A stretch of 64,000 bases of DNA from Hoylesella saccharolytica JCM 17484 (GTDB taxonomy: Bacteria; Bacteroidota; Bacteroidia; Bacteroidales; Bacteroidaceae): assembly GCF_000614205.1 (NCBI RefSeq), contig NZ_BAKN01000001.1:248001-312000 (forward strand), in the 5' to 3' direction. Shown piece after piece: positions 1-11,076 of the stretch. Position 1 is the stretch's first letter, and every line of letters starts with the position of its first letter. A model generated the notes under the pieces. That model was not told the origin of the DNA. It saw only the letters and a list, made by a program, of their open reading frames with translations, and ran no database searches. Position numbers and translations under genes: made by a program.

Positions 1-1093
1 CTTCAGTGGGTTGCAGATTATAAAACAGGTAACCATGATTCCAATAATTATTACCAACGGCATCATCATCACCCGTCAATCGCTTTTCCAGCAACTTCTG
101 GTTATATACATCTCCCTTTTTCATACCTAACACTGCGCTGAGGTAATCGGTTGTATATACGGTGTTTCCCACCCATGTAATGTTGCGGAGATAATATTTT
201 TTGCCCTCGTTTACTTTGACAAAGATGTTTACATGCTTATCGTCGGCATTCCATACGCTGTCTTCTACGATGGTAGCATCACGAAAACCCAGCTCGTTAT
301 ACTTTTCAATAAGCTTTTGCTTGTCGGCTTTCCACCGTTCAGGCGTAAACTTTTTGGCTTTAAACAGCGACGATAGCTTGCCGGCTTCGTGCGTTTTTGC
401 CAATGCACCTTTTTTAAGAAGGCCACCTTTGATTTTAGAGTCGGGTAACTGATCGTTGCCTTCAATCATGATGCTACGTACCTTCATCTTCTCCTTTTTG
501 TCGATGATGATATCCAAAATTACCTGATTTTTGTTGGCAACATCTGCTCTTTGCTGAATATTAATATCTGCGTTTTTAAACCCTTTATCGTCAAAATATT
601 TCTTGGCCAATATTTTTGCACGGTCTATCATGTTAGGCGTTATCTGCGAACCTCGCAGCAACCCCAACTTACTTTCCATGTCGTCGCGCTCCGACTTTTT
701 TAAACCTACGTAGTTAATGGTCGATACACGCGGACGCAGACTAAGACTTACGTGCAAATAAATTTTGTCGTGAACAATTGAATCGGCAGAGATGACTACG
801 TTTGAAAATAATCCGTGTCGCCAATAACGCTTCACTGCATCCGTAATTTCATTACCGGGAACGGTTATTTCCTGCCCCACGCTAAGTCCGGAAATACCAG
901 TCAGCATATAATCCTCATAACCCTCGACACCTGAGACGTTGATTCCGCCGATTTCAAACGTGCGCGGCGTGCCGGCATAAGATATGTCGGGGTTTACGAT
1001 TTTATCTTGTGCACCGGCCCCGATGCCGGTCATACAAAGTGTCGTTATTATGAACACCTTATTTATTATATTCATCTTTGCGATTATTTTCAT
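1..1093 (-). CDS. bamA: BamA/Omp85 outer-membrane assembly factor, N-terminal part (runs off the window)
   Basis: BamA folds and inserts beta-barrel proteins into the outer membrane. I translated the minus strand from position 1093 to the window edge. It gives a signal peptide ending GAGAQ, then consecutive POTRA-type repeats: one starts near FEIGGINVSGVEGY, another near RVSTINYVGLKKSE, another near VRSIMIEGNDQLP, another near YYLRNITWVGNTVY. The beta-barrel half lies outside the window. Two in-frame ATGs are possible, at 1093 and 1075; the first leaves 11 bases after uppS and the second 29. The gene follows uppS closely on the same strand, which suggests an envelope-biogenesis operon. Identity is firm from the repeated POTRA pattern; the start is uncertain. 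Confidence 0.9.
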   Translation of the reverse strand, partial: MKIIAKMNIINKVFIITTLCMTGIGAGAQDKIVNPDISYAGTPRTFEIGGINVSGVEGYEDYMLTGISGLSVGQEITVPGNEITDAVKRYWRHGLFSNVVISADSIVHDKIYLHVSLSLRPRVSTINYVGLKKSERDDMESKLGLLRGSQITPNMIDRAKILAKKYFDDKGFKNADINIQQRADVANKNQVILDIIIDKKEKMKVRSIMIEGNDQLPDSKIKGGLLKKGALAKTHEAGKLSSLFKAKKFTPERWKADKQKLIEKYNELGFRDATIVEDSVWNADDKHVNIFVKVNEGKKYYLRNITWVGNTVYTTDYLSAVLGMKKGDVYNQKLLEKRLTGDDDAVGNNYWNHGYLFYNLQPTE

Positions 1094-1104
1094 TCAAATC
1101 TATA

Positions 1105-1842
1105 TCATTCTTCCTTTTCAACCTGCCCTCCGGTTTTGCCAAAACGGCGTTGCCGAGCTTGATAACTGGCGATGGCTTTATGTAAATCTTCCTCGTTAAA
1201 GTCGGGCCAATAGGTATCACAAAAGTATAATTCGGCGTAAGCAATCTGCCAAAGCAGGTAGTTAGAGATGCGCAATTCGCCACCGGTTCTTATCAACAGT
1301 TCCGGGTCGGGCATAAAATTCGTAACCAAATGCTTACTCAACAGCTCTTCGGTAACGTCTTCTACATTCAGCTTTCCTGCTTTTACATCGGCTGCAATTG
1401 CTTTAGCCGCTTGTGTTATTTCCCATCTTGACGAGTAACTTAATGCTACAACCATCGTCATCGCGGTGTTTCCTGCAGTATGTTCCATCGTTTCCTGCAG
1501 CTTCTGTTGTACCTCTTCGGGCAGTCGTTGAATATCGCCCACCACCTGAAATCTTACGTTATTCTTCATAAAGATTTCATCTTCGAGCGACGATAACACC
1601 AAACCCATCAGCGCAGAAATTTCATCGGCCGGCCTGCTCCAATTCTCTGTAGAGAAAGTATATAAGGTAAGATACTTCACGCCCATACGTGTGCACTCCG
1701 AAGTAATGCGTCTTACGGTATCAACCCCTACCTGATGACCGAAGCTTCGTTCTTTTCCGCGCTCCGAAGCCCAACGTCCGTTGCCATCCATAATGATGGC
1801 AATGTGTTGTGGTATGCGGTTTTTATCGAGTTCGTATTTCAT
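1105..1842 (-). CDS. uppS: Isoprenyl transferase (undecaprenyl diphosphate synthase)
   Basis: This cis-prenyltransferase extends farnesyl diphosphate with isopentenyl diphosphate to make undecaprenyl diphosphate, the lipid carrier for peptidoglycan and surface polysaccharides. The 245-residue protein has the family signature near its start ([12 protein letters not shown], with catalytic Asp19 and the phosphate-binding GNGR), the STENWSRP segment, and the C-terminal motif [17 protein letters not shown] with the family's conserved Arg residues. Length is normal. Its ATG overlaps the stop of the upstream DUF6089 gene by one base (TAATG), so the two are probably translationally coupled, and bamA follows. 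Confidence 0.96.
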   Translation of the reverse strand: MKYELDKNRIPQHIAIIMDGNGRWASERGKERSFGHQVGVDTVRRITSECTRMGVKYLTLYTFSTENWSRPADEISALMGLVLSSLEDEIFMKNNVRFQVVGDIQRLPEEVQQKLQETMEHTAGNTAMTMVVALSYSSRWEITQAAKAIAADVKAGKLNVEDVTEELLSKHLVTNFMPDPELLIRTGGELRISNYLLWQIAYAELYFCDTYWPDFNEEDLHKAIASYQARQRRFGKTGGQVEKEE

Positions 1843-2525
1843 TAATCATCTTTGTTACAAGTTCTGCATTTGGGCATAAAACTATACGTCAGCGACAGCA
1901 TCAAAGCCGAATAGCCGTCGGTATTCTTAAACATACCGCTGCTTTTTACAGCATAAGGATCTTTCACACCGTCAAGTTGGTCGCTCAACGAAAAGTGCAT
2001 GGCCCATAGCAGTGCGATGTTCAGCCGTTCGGCAAGCTTGTATTTTACACCCATTCCTAACGGAATATGGGCTGTAAATACGTTCGTACTGTTGTCAAAC
2101 ACACCGGTCATGCCCACTCCTCCTAAAATAAAGGGTGTTAATCGCTTAGCTCCGCGATAGTCTCTACCCGTTCCGTATGGCCAAAAGTTGTATTCGTAAA
2201 CAATACTTGCATTGACCAAATGGCGGTCGAACACATAAGGTGTAAGCGCATAGGCAGGATAATGGGTGCTGGCATTTGCCGAAGAACCTTTCAAACGACC
2301 GTATCCCACATCAAGCTTCAGCCCCATATAAGGATTGATTACCCGTCTGAGCAACACGTTTGCCATAGGTTGAGCATGGTTTACAATGCTCTCGTTGAAG
2401 TCTCCCACATAGGTAATAAGCCCTGCGCCGGCGCCAATCTCCATCCGATATTCAAGCTCGTCTTGCGCGTGCAACTCGAAAACGACGGTCAAAAGTGCAA
2501 TGCCGACAAAGAAAACTCTCATCAC
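1842..2525 (-). CDS. DUF6089 family outer-membrane beta-barrel protein
   Basis: A 227-residue exported protein. It starts with a signal peptide ([20 protein letters not shown], cut before QDE) and continues with alternating aromatic strands typical of a small outer-membrane barrel, for example [18 protein letters not shown] and [15 protein letters not shown]. It ends on [15 protein letters not shown] recognise the pattern as DUF6089, a Bacteroidota family commonly found beside uppS and bamA. The molecular role is not known; the position suggests a link to envelope assembly. The stop overlaps the uppS start by one base. Confidence 0.85.
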   Translation of the reverse strand: MMRVFFVGIALLTVVFELHAQDELEYRMEIGAGAGLITYVGDFNESIVNHAQPMANVLLRRVINPYMGLKLDVGYGRLKGSSANASTHYPAYALTPYVFDRHLVNASIVYEYNFWPYGTGRDYRGAKRLTPFILGGVGMTGVFDNSTNVFTAHIPLGMGVKYKLAERLNIALLWAMHFSLSDQLDGVKDPYAVKSSGMFKNTDGYSALMLSLTYSFMPKCRTCNKDD

Positions 2526-2564
2526 CTAATTATATATACGCGTACGTGCGAATGCCCGTTCCGC

Positions 2565-3992
2565 TTATTTTACAAACTCAGTCTGCACCTTTTTCCAGCC
2601 CAAACTGTTCTTGCGGGCTTTCCAAACCTGCCCACTGGTGCCGCCAATCAGCCAGATATAGTTATCTGCATCTACAGTCATGGCAAAAGACGTGGCGCTG
2701 CTGCTCCACTCTTTGGGCAGTTTATATAAGGGATGACTGTGCCAAGTAATGCCTCCGTCTTTGCTGAAATACATCTGCGAAAAGGCCTTTGTCTTATCTG
2801 TACCTATGCCGTTGCCACCAATGGCCAATATTCCGCGATCGTAAACAACTGCTTGCAGGTTGAATATTCGCGGCAAAGGATAGCGATTGTTTGAAGCAAT
2901 AGCATAATAAGCCCATGCCTGCGGGGCAGCATAAGCATCATATTCAGCCACCTTACCCCATATTGTGGGCTGCTTATCAGTGGTATAAAGCACAGAATCT
3001 CTATTGCCGATGAGCAACAGAAGGTCGGTTGAATCGCCTTGTGTAGAGGCCATCGACAAGAAATTTATATCGTTGGTGGGCAGCAAACGGGCATCGCTAT
3101 CCAAGGCATCTGCTGTTGCTGCGCTTTCGTTTTTCTTCAAAAGATAGAGCTTTCCGTCGGTTCCCAAGAAATGATAGCCCAGTCCCGATACACCGACCAA
3201 TTGCCGAACGGTAGCTCCGGGCGATGTTATTGAGGTCCAAGTAACCCCATCGACCGATTTTAACAAACTGCCATTATTGAGTATATACAGTGTGTTGTTG
3301 TACGTGCAAATGCTTTTATACGCCCCGAAAGCAAGCGTTACATTGGGTGAAAGCTGTGTCCACGTACCGCCGTTGTTCGTGGCTGCCGAGCAAATTACCG
3401 TGTTTGCTCCGTCCTCGCCGAAAACAAACACGCGTCCGTTGGCGGCTACAGCCCGCATTGCCGTAAGACTTCCGAGCAATGTGCTGGTAGCAACTTGCTT
3501 CCATTTAAACACATTCGGCTTTTCTTTGTGTACGTTTACCATAACGGTATATTCGCGATATTGCCCCTGAGAATTGCTATAAACTCTAAACTTACGCGGT
3601 TGCGAAAAGTCTGTTGAGTCTTTACTATTAAAGTAACGCAACGAATCGCTCGTCATGCTTTTTATCAAAACGGGGCCGGCATTCTTGCTCGACACGGTAC
3701 ATAATATCTTCTTTTCGTCTACGCCATAAGGCAACGAGTCGGGATTATATACGGTTTTGTTGTTGTGATCGACATAAAACACAACCTTTTTTGCATCTAA
3801 TTTCTTTCTATACACAGTGTCTTTTCCGGAAGCAGTAACCGAATCGACGTTCCATTTCAATGTTCCGAGTGTAAATGTCGTTATCGCCGTGTCCTCATAA
3901 TACCCCAAATCTCTGTCGTCGCCCCCTAAACAGGATGTCAACAGAAACGAAGCGGAACACAATAGTACAAGAGATAACCGTATTATTTTCAT
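2565..3992 (-). CDS. DUF6242 domain lipoprotein
   Basis: A 475-residue lipoprotein. The N-terminus is a type II signal peptide with lipobox LLTSC, so the mature protein is probably anchored by Cys20 or so. Residues about 40-150 form a Bacteroidota N-terminal sandwich; the remainder shows repeated beta-propeller-like blades with WTQL, VDGVTWTSI and KDGGITWHSH segments, like the sialidase/BNR Asp-box pattern (SxDGGxTW). This layout fits DUF6242. No catalytic residues can be assigned, so it is best seen as a surface or periplasmic beta-propeller of unknown ligand. It is separated from the DUF6089 gene by 39 bases and may share its transcript. Confidence 0.8.
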   Translation of the reverse strand: MKIIRLSLVLLCSASFLLTSCLGGDDRDLGYYEDTAITTFTLGTLKWNVDSVTASGKDTVYRKKLDAKKVVFYVDHNNKTVYNPDSLPYGVDEKKILCTVSSKNAGPVLIKSMTSDSLRYFNSKDSTDFSQPRKFRVYSNSQGQYREYTVMVNVHKEKPNVFKWKQVATSTLLGSLTAMRAVAANGRVFVFGEDGANTVICSAATNNGGTWTQLSPNVTLAFGAYKSICTYNNTLYILNNGSLLKSVDGVTWTSITSPGATVRQLVGVSGLGYHFLGTDGKLYLLKKNESAATADALDSDARLLPTNDINFLSMASTQGDSTDLLLLIGNRDSVLYTTDKQPTIWGKVAEYDAYAAPQAWAYYAIASNNRYPLPRIFNLQAVVYDRGILAIGGNGIGTDKTKAFSQMYFSKDGGITWHSHPLYKLPKEWSSSATSFAMTVDADNYIWLIGGTSGQVWKARKNSLGWKKVQTEFVK

Positions 3993-4223
3993 TCTGATTT
4001 TCTATTGATTTTAGCTGCAAATTTAATTACATTTCCTCAAATAACGGGCTATTTCTCTGCTTTTATTATCTAAAATAAGATATTAGGCATCGTTTTTAAA
4101 GTTTGTTTATGAAATAAAAGTAGGCGATTGGTTGTAATCATACAAACGGCGATATTCGCTGTCGTGTTATTGTTGTGCATCAAAGGAGTGTAATGCTGTC
4201 TTGTTGAACGGTACGATAATATA

Positions 4224-4260
4224 TAAAAAAGATGCCGGCATGATCACTCATCCCGGCATC
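4224..4260 (-). terminator. Rho-independent terminator of the micro-ORF transcript
   Basis: GATGCCGG and CCGGCATC pair across a short loop (4231-4260). Reading on the minus strand the stem is followed by TTTTTTATAT. It lies 14 bases past the stop of the small ORF at 4275-4370, and there is no other minus-strand gene upstream for it to serve. Confidence 0.7.
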
Positions 4261-4274
4261 CTTAAAGAATAATG

Positions 4275-4370
4275 TTAACGCACGTTGGTGTGTTGCAAAG
4301 CAATAATACTCAAAATGGTTATTACTGTGACACCCGCCAACATTGCGGTTGTTTCAAAATCTATTAACAT
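4275..4370 (-). CDS. Putative 31-residue single-pass membrane micro-protein
   Basis: This is a short reading frame that I found between a promoter and a terminator. The 31-residue product begins MLIDFETTA, has an uninterrupted hydrophobic stretch of about 17 residues (AMLAGVTVITILSIIAL) and a short polar tail ending HTNVR. The shape is that of a single transmembrane helix with a positively charged end. A Bacteroidota-type promoter lies about 80 bases upstream and a strong hairpin terminator lies 14 bases downstream, so it forms a complete transcription unit. I recognise no family. It could alternatively be a small RNA whose ORF is fortuitous; the hydrophobic pattern and the fit to the unit favour a peptide. 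Confidence 0.45.
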   Translation of the reverse strand: MLIDFETTAMLAGVTVITILSIIALQHTNVR

Positions 4371-4449
4371 AATCTTTAACCTTAAAATCTATCAAACTAC
4401 TAACCTAATGAAAACTTATTATGAAAATACATTCTCACGAATGCATTTG

Positions 4450-4480
4450 CAAATGTATAATAATTTAAAGTGTTATGCAA
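4450..4480 (-). promoter_or_regulatory. Bacteroidota-type promoter for the micro-ORF
   Basis: On the minus strand the -7 box TACATTTG (4457 down to 4450) matches TAnnTTTG, and TTG (4480 to 4478) sits 20 bases upstream as the -33 element. Transcription would begin near 4443 and run through the micro-ORF to the terminator. Confidence 0.5.
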
Positions 4481-4539
4481 CACTGTTTGCATCTTTTTTA
4501 TATATATAACATAATTACTTGATTTATGTCAATTTTTAA

Positions 4540-4700
4540 TTGTTTAGGGGATTAGAGAATAGGGATTATGGATTAGGGCTTATTTGTTGTTTTGATGAAG
4601 GATGAATGAATAAGGATGAAGATTGAGCGCTTTGGGGATTAGGGGTTGATGTTTAGGGGATTAAGACAAATTGATGAGGGATGTGGATTGGATAGATTTG
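4540..4700. other. Gene-free, purine-rich stretch with repeated GGGGATTAG words
   Basis: The stretch between the micro-ORF promoter and the 22-bp repeat array holds no supported gene. It is rich in G and A, with GGGGATTAG or close variants near 4547, 4636 and 4655 and several GGATGA words. The 13-mer AAAATTGACCAAT occurs at about 4742 and again at about 5156. I see no function. Confidence 0.4.
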
Positions 4701-4925
4701 AAGAGGGTAGGGCCGTTTTCTTACATTGTTACGGTTTTCTTAAAATTGACCAATTTGTAGGTGTCAAAAAAGTGGAAGGTGGTATCAAATGCTTGCGATA
4801 GAAGTAAACGAATGGTTGTTGGGTTATAAATACGCTATTCTCGCGTAGTTGTTGGTAGTATTGATTATCAGCGAGTTGCATGCGTCTTGTTAGTTATTGT
4901 GCTCCGTTTGGCTTTATTTTATCCC

Positions 4926-5035
4926 CTAAAACCATCGTTTTTACAACCTAAAATCTATGCTTTCAGCCTCTAAAACCTATGCTTTTAGGTTGCAAAAGCA
5001 TAGGTTTTGCAATCCGAAAGCATAGGTTTGGGCAC
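4926..5035. repeat. Tandem 22-bp array, AAAA-N7-TTTT family, locus A (5 units)
   Basis: Five contiguous 22-base units, each with AAAA, seven bases, TTTT (or one mismatch) and a 7-base linker. The seven-base centres are CCATCGT, TCTATGC, CCTATGC, GCATAGG and GCATAGG, so units occur in both orientations (CCTATGC is the reverse complement of GCATAGG). The same architecture recurs at 16015-16146, 32468-32577 and 50726-50835. All copies are intergenic. Confidence 0.85.
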
Positions 5036-5295
5036 ATGGATGCTTGTTTTTGTCAAAATAAGCGTAAATCTTTTTGCTAAAAGAAACTGCTCAATTGTAA
5101 TGAAAAACGAAAAATAACGATACCGTTACCTATACCTTCGAGCGACGAAAATCCATAAAATTGACCAATATTTTAAAAGTGAGAGGGGGTGTAACAGTAA
5201 AAAGTTGTTACAAAATCGACAGGAAATGCGTCTTTAGCAGCAAGTAAACCTCTTTTGTTACCGTTATTGCTTATATCAAACTCACGTTCTTTTAC

Positions 5296-5303
5296 TATCT
5301 TTG
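5296..5303 (+). promoter_or_regulatory. Possible -7 promoter box for tcdA
   Basis: TATCTTTG matches TAnnTTTG and lies 16 bases before the tcdA ATG. A convincing -33 TTTG at the usual 19-21 base spacing is not seen, so the call is tentative. Confidence 0.35.
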
Positions 5304-5319
5304 CACCCAAATTAAGGAT

Positions 5320-6135
5320 ATGCAAGATCAATTTTCCAGAACCCGATTATTGATGGGAAAACCTGCCATAGATACACTGAAAGAGGCACGAGTGGCAGTG
5401 TTTGGTATCGGCGGTGTGGGTGGATACGCGGTGGAAGTGCTCGCACGAAGTGGTGTGGGTACACTGGACATCTTTGACAGCGACCGCGTTTGCCTTACCA
5501 ATGTCAATCGGCAAATCTATGCTTTGTTGTCTACAGTGGGCCAACACAAGGTGGATGTGGCCGAGCAACGTATTCATGATATCAACCAACAATGCACGGT
5601 GAACAAGCATCAAATGTTTTATCTGCCTGAGAACGCCGACGAGATAGATCTTGCGCAGTTTGATTACGTGGTGGATTGTGTAGACACCGTGACGGCAAAG
5701 CTGGAATTAATGAAGCGCTGTTATCGCTTGCGCGTACCTATTATATCATGTATGGGCGCGGCAAACAAGTTGGATGCAACGGCATTTCGTGTGGCGGACA
5801 TCTCTGAAACAAAGATGGATCCGCTGGCAAAAATTATCAGAAAGAAGCTGAGAAAATTGGGGATAAACCATCTGAAAGTAGTGTACAGTGAGGAAGAGCC
5901 CTTACGGCCCCTCGAAGATGACGGTATGGGTAGTGCTGTTCGTTGTGCTTATCCCGAAGAAGATATGCGCAAATGTACCGGTCGCAGAGATATTCCGGCC
6001 AGTAATGCCTTTGTTCCGGCAGCGGCAGGCATCATCGTTGGGGGCGAAGTTGTAAAAGATTTGATTAATCAAGCGCAAACTATGCGGATTGTTTCGGATG
6101 TAAACACGGTGGCAGAAGCTGTGTCGGATTGTTAA
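5320..6135 (+). CDS. tcdA: tRNA threonylcarbamoyladenosine dehydratase (TcdA/CsdL, ThiF-fold)
   Basis: TcdA is an ATP-dependent E1-like enzyme that cyclises the t6A base at tRNA position 37 to the oxazolone form ct6A. The 271-residue protein starts MQDQFSRTRLLMG, has the nucleotide-binding loop GIGGVGG (residues 29-35), the ThiF-type segment DSDRVCLTNVNRQ, the VVDCVDTVTAKLEL region and the SCMGAANKLD motif. A GSAVRCAYPEE segment and the AAAGIIVGGEVVKDL C-terminal helix complete the family pattern. Length is normal. It stands as the first gene of a plus-strand run; the next gene is the damaged rfbC. Confidence 0.93.
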   Translation: MQDQFSRTRLLMGKPAIDTLKEARVAVFGIGGVGGYAVEVLARSGVGTLDIFDSDRVCLTNVNRQIYALLSTVGQHKVDVAEQRIHDINQQCTVNKHQMFYLPENADEIDLAQFDYVVDCVDTVTAKLELMKRCYRLRVPIISCMGAANKLDATAFRVADISETKMDPLAKIIRKKLRKLGINHLKVVYSEEEPLRPLEDDGMGSAVRCAYPEEDMRKCTGRRDIPASNAFVPAAAGIIVGGEVVKDLINQAQTMRIVSDVNTVAEAVSDC

Positions 6136-6248
6136 TTTTTCAGTTTCTTACGCAGCCCGACTGAATTGTTTTGGCATCCGAAAAAGAAAATTTTGTTTTG
6201 CTATTTGTCGGTTTTGTGCTACCTTTGTCTATCTCATACGTTTGTAAA

Positions 6249-6796
6249 ATGGAATATATCAAAACCAGTATCGAGGGGGTTTTTATACTCGAACCCAAAG
6301 TATTTAACGATGCACGCGGCTATTTTTTCGAGTCTTGGAGGAAAAAAAGACTTTGAGGAACATATCGCAGGTAGACTTTATACAAGATAACGAGTCGAAG
6401 TCGAGCTATGGTGTGCTGCGCGGATTGCATTACCAGAAAGGCGAATATGCACAGGCCAAGTTGGTAAGGGTAATCGAAGGACGGGTATTGGATGTGGCGG
6501 CAGACCTTCGGAAAAGCTCGCCCACCTTCGGTCGGTATGTAGCCGTAGAGCTAAGTGATGCAAACAAACGGCAGCTTTTTATTCCACGAGGCTTCGCACA
6601 CGGTTTTTTGGTGCTGAGCGAAGAGGCTGTTTTTGCCTATAAAGTAGATAATGTGTATGCGCCGCAAGCAGAAGCCTGCATTCGTTGGGATGATAAAGAC
6701 ATTGCTGTAGACTGGCCCATCGACCCCAAAGAGGTGATTACCAGTGAGAAAGATTTGAATGCGCATACACTGCGTAACGCGGAAGTGTTTGAATAA
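6249..6796 (+). pseudogene. rfbC: dTDP-4-dehydrorhamnose 3,5-epimerase, frameshifted
   Basis: RfbC epimerises dTDP-4-keto-6-deoxyglucose in dTDP-rhamnose synthesis. The N-terminal frame reads MEYIKTSIEGVFILEPKVF then RGYFFESW and runs into a stop after a run of seven A (6342-6348). A short second frame gives the expected DFEEHIA, and a third frame from about 6370 gives VDFIQDNESKSSYGVLRG through the end, including the active-site region FIPRGFAHGF. Two lesions are therefore needed to explain the family pattern: one extra A, and a second shift near 6366-6372. A single added A would also give an open frame, but with an unrelated linker sequence. No rfbA, rfbB or rfbD is next to it. It is either a true pseudogene or a sequencing error. 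Confidence 0.8.
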
Positions 6797-6835
6797 AAGA
6801 CAGCGAAGGCTGGCAAAGAATTTCAGGAAAATACG

Positions 6836-8152
6836 ATGAATATTGCGATTGTTGGAACCGGGTATGTAGGTTTGGTGTCGGGTGCATGCTTTGCCGACAC
6901 CGGCGCTGTGGTTACTTGCGTAGATGTAGACGTAGAGAAGGTGGAGCGGTTGCAAAAAGGCGATATCCCCATCTACGAACCGGGATTGGACGAGCTGGTG
7001 CTGAAGAATGTTAAAGCAGGACGTTTGCGCTTTACAACCTCTTTAGAAAGCGTTCTCAACGACCAACAAATCGTATTCTCGGCAGTGGGTACTCCCCCCG
7101 ATGAAGACGGTAGCGCCGACCTGAAATATGTGTTGCAGGTGGCCGAAACCATCGGTCGTAATCTTAACAAATATATCGTTGTGGTAACCAAGAGTACTGT
7201 ACCCGTAGGCACAGCACGCAAGGTAAGGCAGGCCATTCAAGAGCAATTAGACCGACGGGGCGTAGCCATCGACTTCGATGTAGCCAGTAATCCTGAGTTT
7301 TTAAAAGAGGGAAACGCCATCAAAGACTTTATGAGTCCTGACCGAGTGGTAGTGGGCGTGGAGAGCGAAAAGGCCAAAGAGTTGCTTACAAGATTGTATA
7401 AACCTTTTCTCATCAATAATTTCCGGGTTATTTTTATGGACATTCCCAGTGCCGAAATGACCAAATATGCTGCCAATTCGATGTTGGCAACGCGCATTTC
7501 GTTTATGAACGACATTGCCAACTTGTGCGAAAGGGTGGGTGCCGACGTAAATATGGTGCGGGCAGGGATAGGCAGCGACACCCGTATCGGGCGCAAATTT
7601 CTGTATGCCGGCTGTGGTTATGGAGGCAGTTGTTTCCCAAAAGACGTCAAGGCACTTATCAAAACGGCAGCCGATAATGGTTATTCGATGGAGGTGTTAA
7701 AGGCGGTAGAGCGTGTAAACGATGTACAAAAGCACATCCTTTATAAGAAGTTGGAGAGCGTTTTCGGTGCCGATGGGCTCAAAGGTAAAACGGTTGCGCT
7801 GTGGGGATTATCGTTTAAACCCGAAACAGACGATATGAGAGAGTCTACCGCACTTATTACCATAGCACTTCTGCGCAAAGCGGGTTGCACCATTAAGGTG
7901 TACGACCCTGTGGCGATGAACGAGTGCAAACGCCGCATGGGCGATGCCGTTATCTACGCAAAAGATATGTATGATGCGGTAAACGATGCCGATGCGCTGC
8001 TGTTGCTGACAGAGTGGAACGAATTTAGATTGCCCAATTGGGAGGTAATAGGTAAGGCTATGCGCCGCAAACTGTTGATTGACGGCCGCAATATTTTTGA
8101 AAAGACCGAACTGAAAAGCTGCGGATTTGAATATCACAGCATCGGTCGCTGA
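6836..8152 (+). CDS. ugd: UDP-glucose 6-dehydrogenase
   Basis: Oxidises UDP-glucose to UDP-glucuronate with two NAD, supplying precursors for capsule and surface glycans. The 438-residue protein has the N-terminal Rossmann loop VGTGYVG (6-12), the YEPGLDELV motif, the conserved TKSTVPVGT loop, SNPEFLKEG and MSPDRVVVG, and the catalytic cysteine in GYGGSCFPKD (Cys266). The C-terminal domain has WGLSFKPETDDMRES. Length and order are typical. It lies 39 bases after rfbC, so both may have formed one nucleotide-sugar operon, and it is followed by a DUF4738 lipoprotein. Confidence 0.96.
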   Translation: MNIAIVGTGYVGLVSGACFADTGAVVTCVDVDVEKVERLQKGDIPIYEPGLDELVLKNVKAGRLRFTTSLESVLNDQQIVFSAVGTPPDEDGSADLKYVLQVAETIGRNLNKYIVVVTKSTVPVGTARKVRQAIQEQLDRRGVAIDFDVASNPEFLKEGNAIKDFMSPDRVVVGVESEKAKELLTRLYKPFLINNFRVIFMDIPSAEMTKYAANSMLATRISFMNDIANLCERVGADVNMVRAGIGSDTRIGRKFLYAGCGYGGSCFPKDVKALIKTAADNGYSMEVLKAVERVNDVQKHILYKKLESVFGADGLKGKTVALWGLSFKPETDDMRESTALITIALLRKAGCTIKVYDPVAMNECKRRMGDAVIYAKDMYDAVNDADALLLLTEWNEFRLPNWEVIGKAMRRKLLIDGRNIFEKTELKSCGFEYHSIGR

Positions 8153-8174
8153 TAACAAAAGACTAAACGACTAC

Positions 8175-8981
8175 ATGGTAAGAAAAAACATTTATGCTTT
8201 ATGGGCAGTACTCTTTGTGGCCTTTCTCTTCGCTTGCGGAGGAAAAAAGGAACAAAAAGAGTACACACCAAAAGAAGATAAAACGGCAAAACAGATGCTA
8301 CAAGGCATTTGGATTAATGCCGACGATGAGAGTGTTGCATTTAAAGTGCACGGCGATACCATTTTTTATCCCGACACAACCAGCAGTCCTGTGTACTTTC
8401 AAATTATTCACGACACCCTTGTTATGCGTGGTGCCGATGTGGAAAAATATCCCATTGTGAAGCAGTCGGCACACCGTTTTGTATTCAAAAATCAAAATGG
8501 AGAGACCGTAACGCTCGAGTTAAGCGACAACCCGATTGATAAATACGAATTTCAAAACAAGGGTATCCGGGTGCTGAACCAAAACCAATTGATTACACGC
8601 GATACGGTGGTGACATACGATAAACGCCGTTATCACTGTTATGTGCAAATCAATCCCACCACGTTTAAGGTGCTGCGATCTACCTATAACGACGAAGGGG
8701 TAGAGGTAGACAATGTTTATCACGATAACATTATCAATCTGTCGGTGTTTCTTGGTAAAGAAAAGCTCTTTTCAAAAGATTTTAAAAAGAAAGACTTTAA
8801 CGGTATCGTACCCAAAGAATTTTTGTCGCAGGCCATTCTCAACGATATGACTTTTCAGCAAATTGATGCGCAAGGCATTCATTATGATACGTTTATCGGT
8901 GTGCCCGATTCGCCCAGTAGCTATGTCGTTGAAGTGATAGTTTCACCCGAAGGCAAACTGAAAATGCAGCTCGGAAGCTGA
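8175..8981 (+). CDS. DUF4738 family lipoprotein
   Basis: A 268-residue protein with a type II signal peptide whose lipobox is LFAC followed by GGKKEQKE, so it should be a lipoprotein. I chose the ATG at 8175, since it places the hydrophobic core right after MVRKNIY; an upstream in-frame ATG at 8127 lies inside ugd. The body starts with TAKQMLQGIWINADDE and contains several beta-strand-rich blocks ending in YVVEVIVSPEGKLKMQL. I recognise it as DUF4738, a Bacteroidota family of unknown role. It lies 22 bases past ugd and 60 bases before ligA. Confidence 0.8.
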   Translation: MVRKNIYALWAVLFVAFLFACGGKKEQKEYTPKEDKTAKQMLQGIWINADDESVAFKVHGDTIFYPDTTSSPVYFQIIHDTLVMRGADVEKYPIVKQSAHRFVFKNQNGETVTLELSDNPIDKYEFQNKGIRVLNQNQLITRDTVVTYDKRRYHCYVQINPTTFKVLRSTYNDEGVEVDNVYHDNIINLSVFLGKEKLFSKDFKKKDFNGIVPKEFLSQAILNDMTFQQIDAQGIHYDTFIGVPDSPSSYVVEVIVSPEGKLKMQLGS

Positions 8982-9031
8982 AAATAAACGATGTCGGACG
9001 GTTTTCGACAGCTTATATCTATTTAATATAA

Positions 9032-11038
<2,007 letters not shown>

Positions 11039-11076
11039 AACTTTTTTACACTATTTTTACTTCAATAATAAGAAAT

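Noticed and set aside
4540..4700. G-quadruplex in the purine-rich tract
   Set aside because: GGG runs are too few and too far apart on one strand for a convincing four-run motif.
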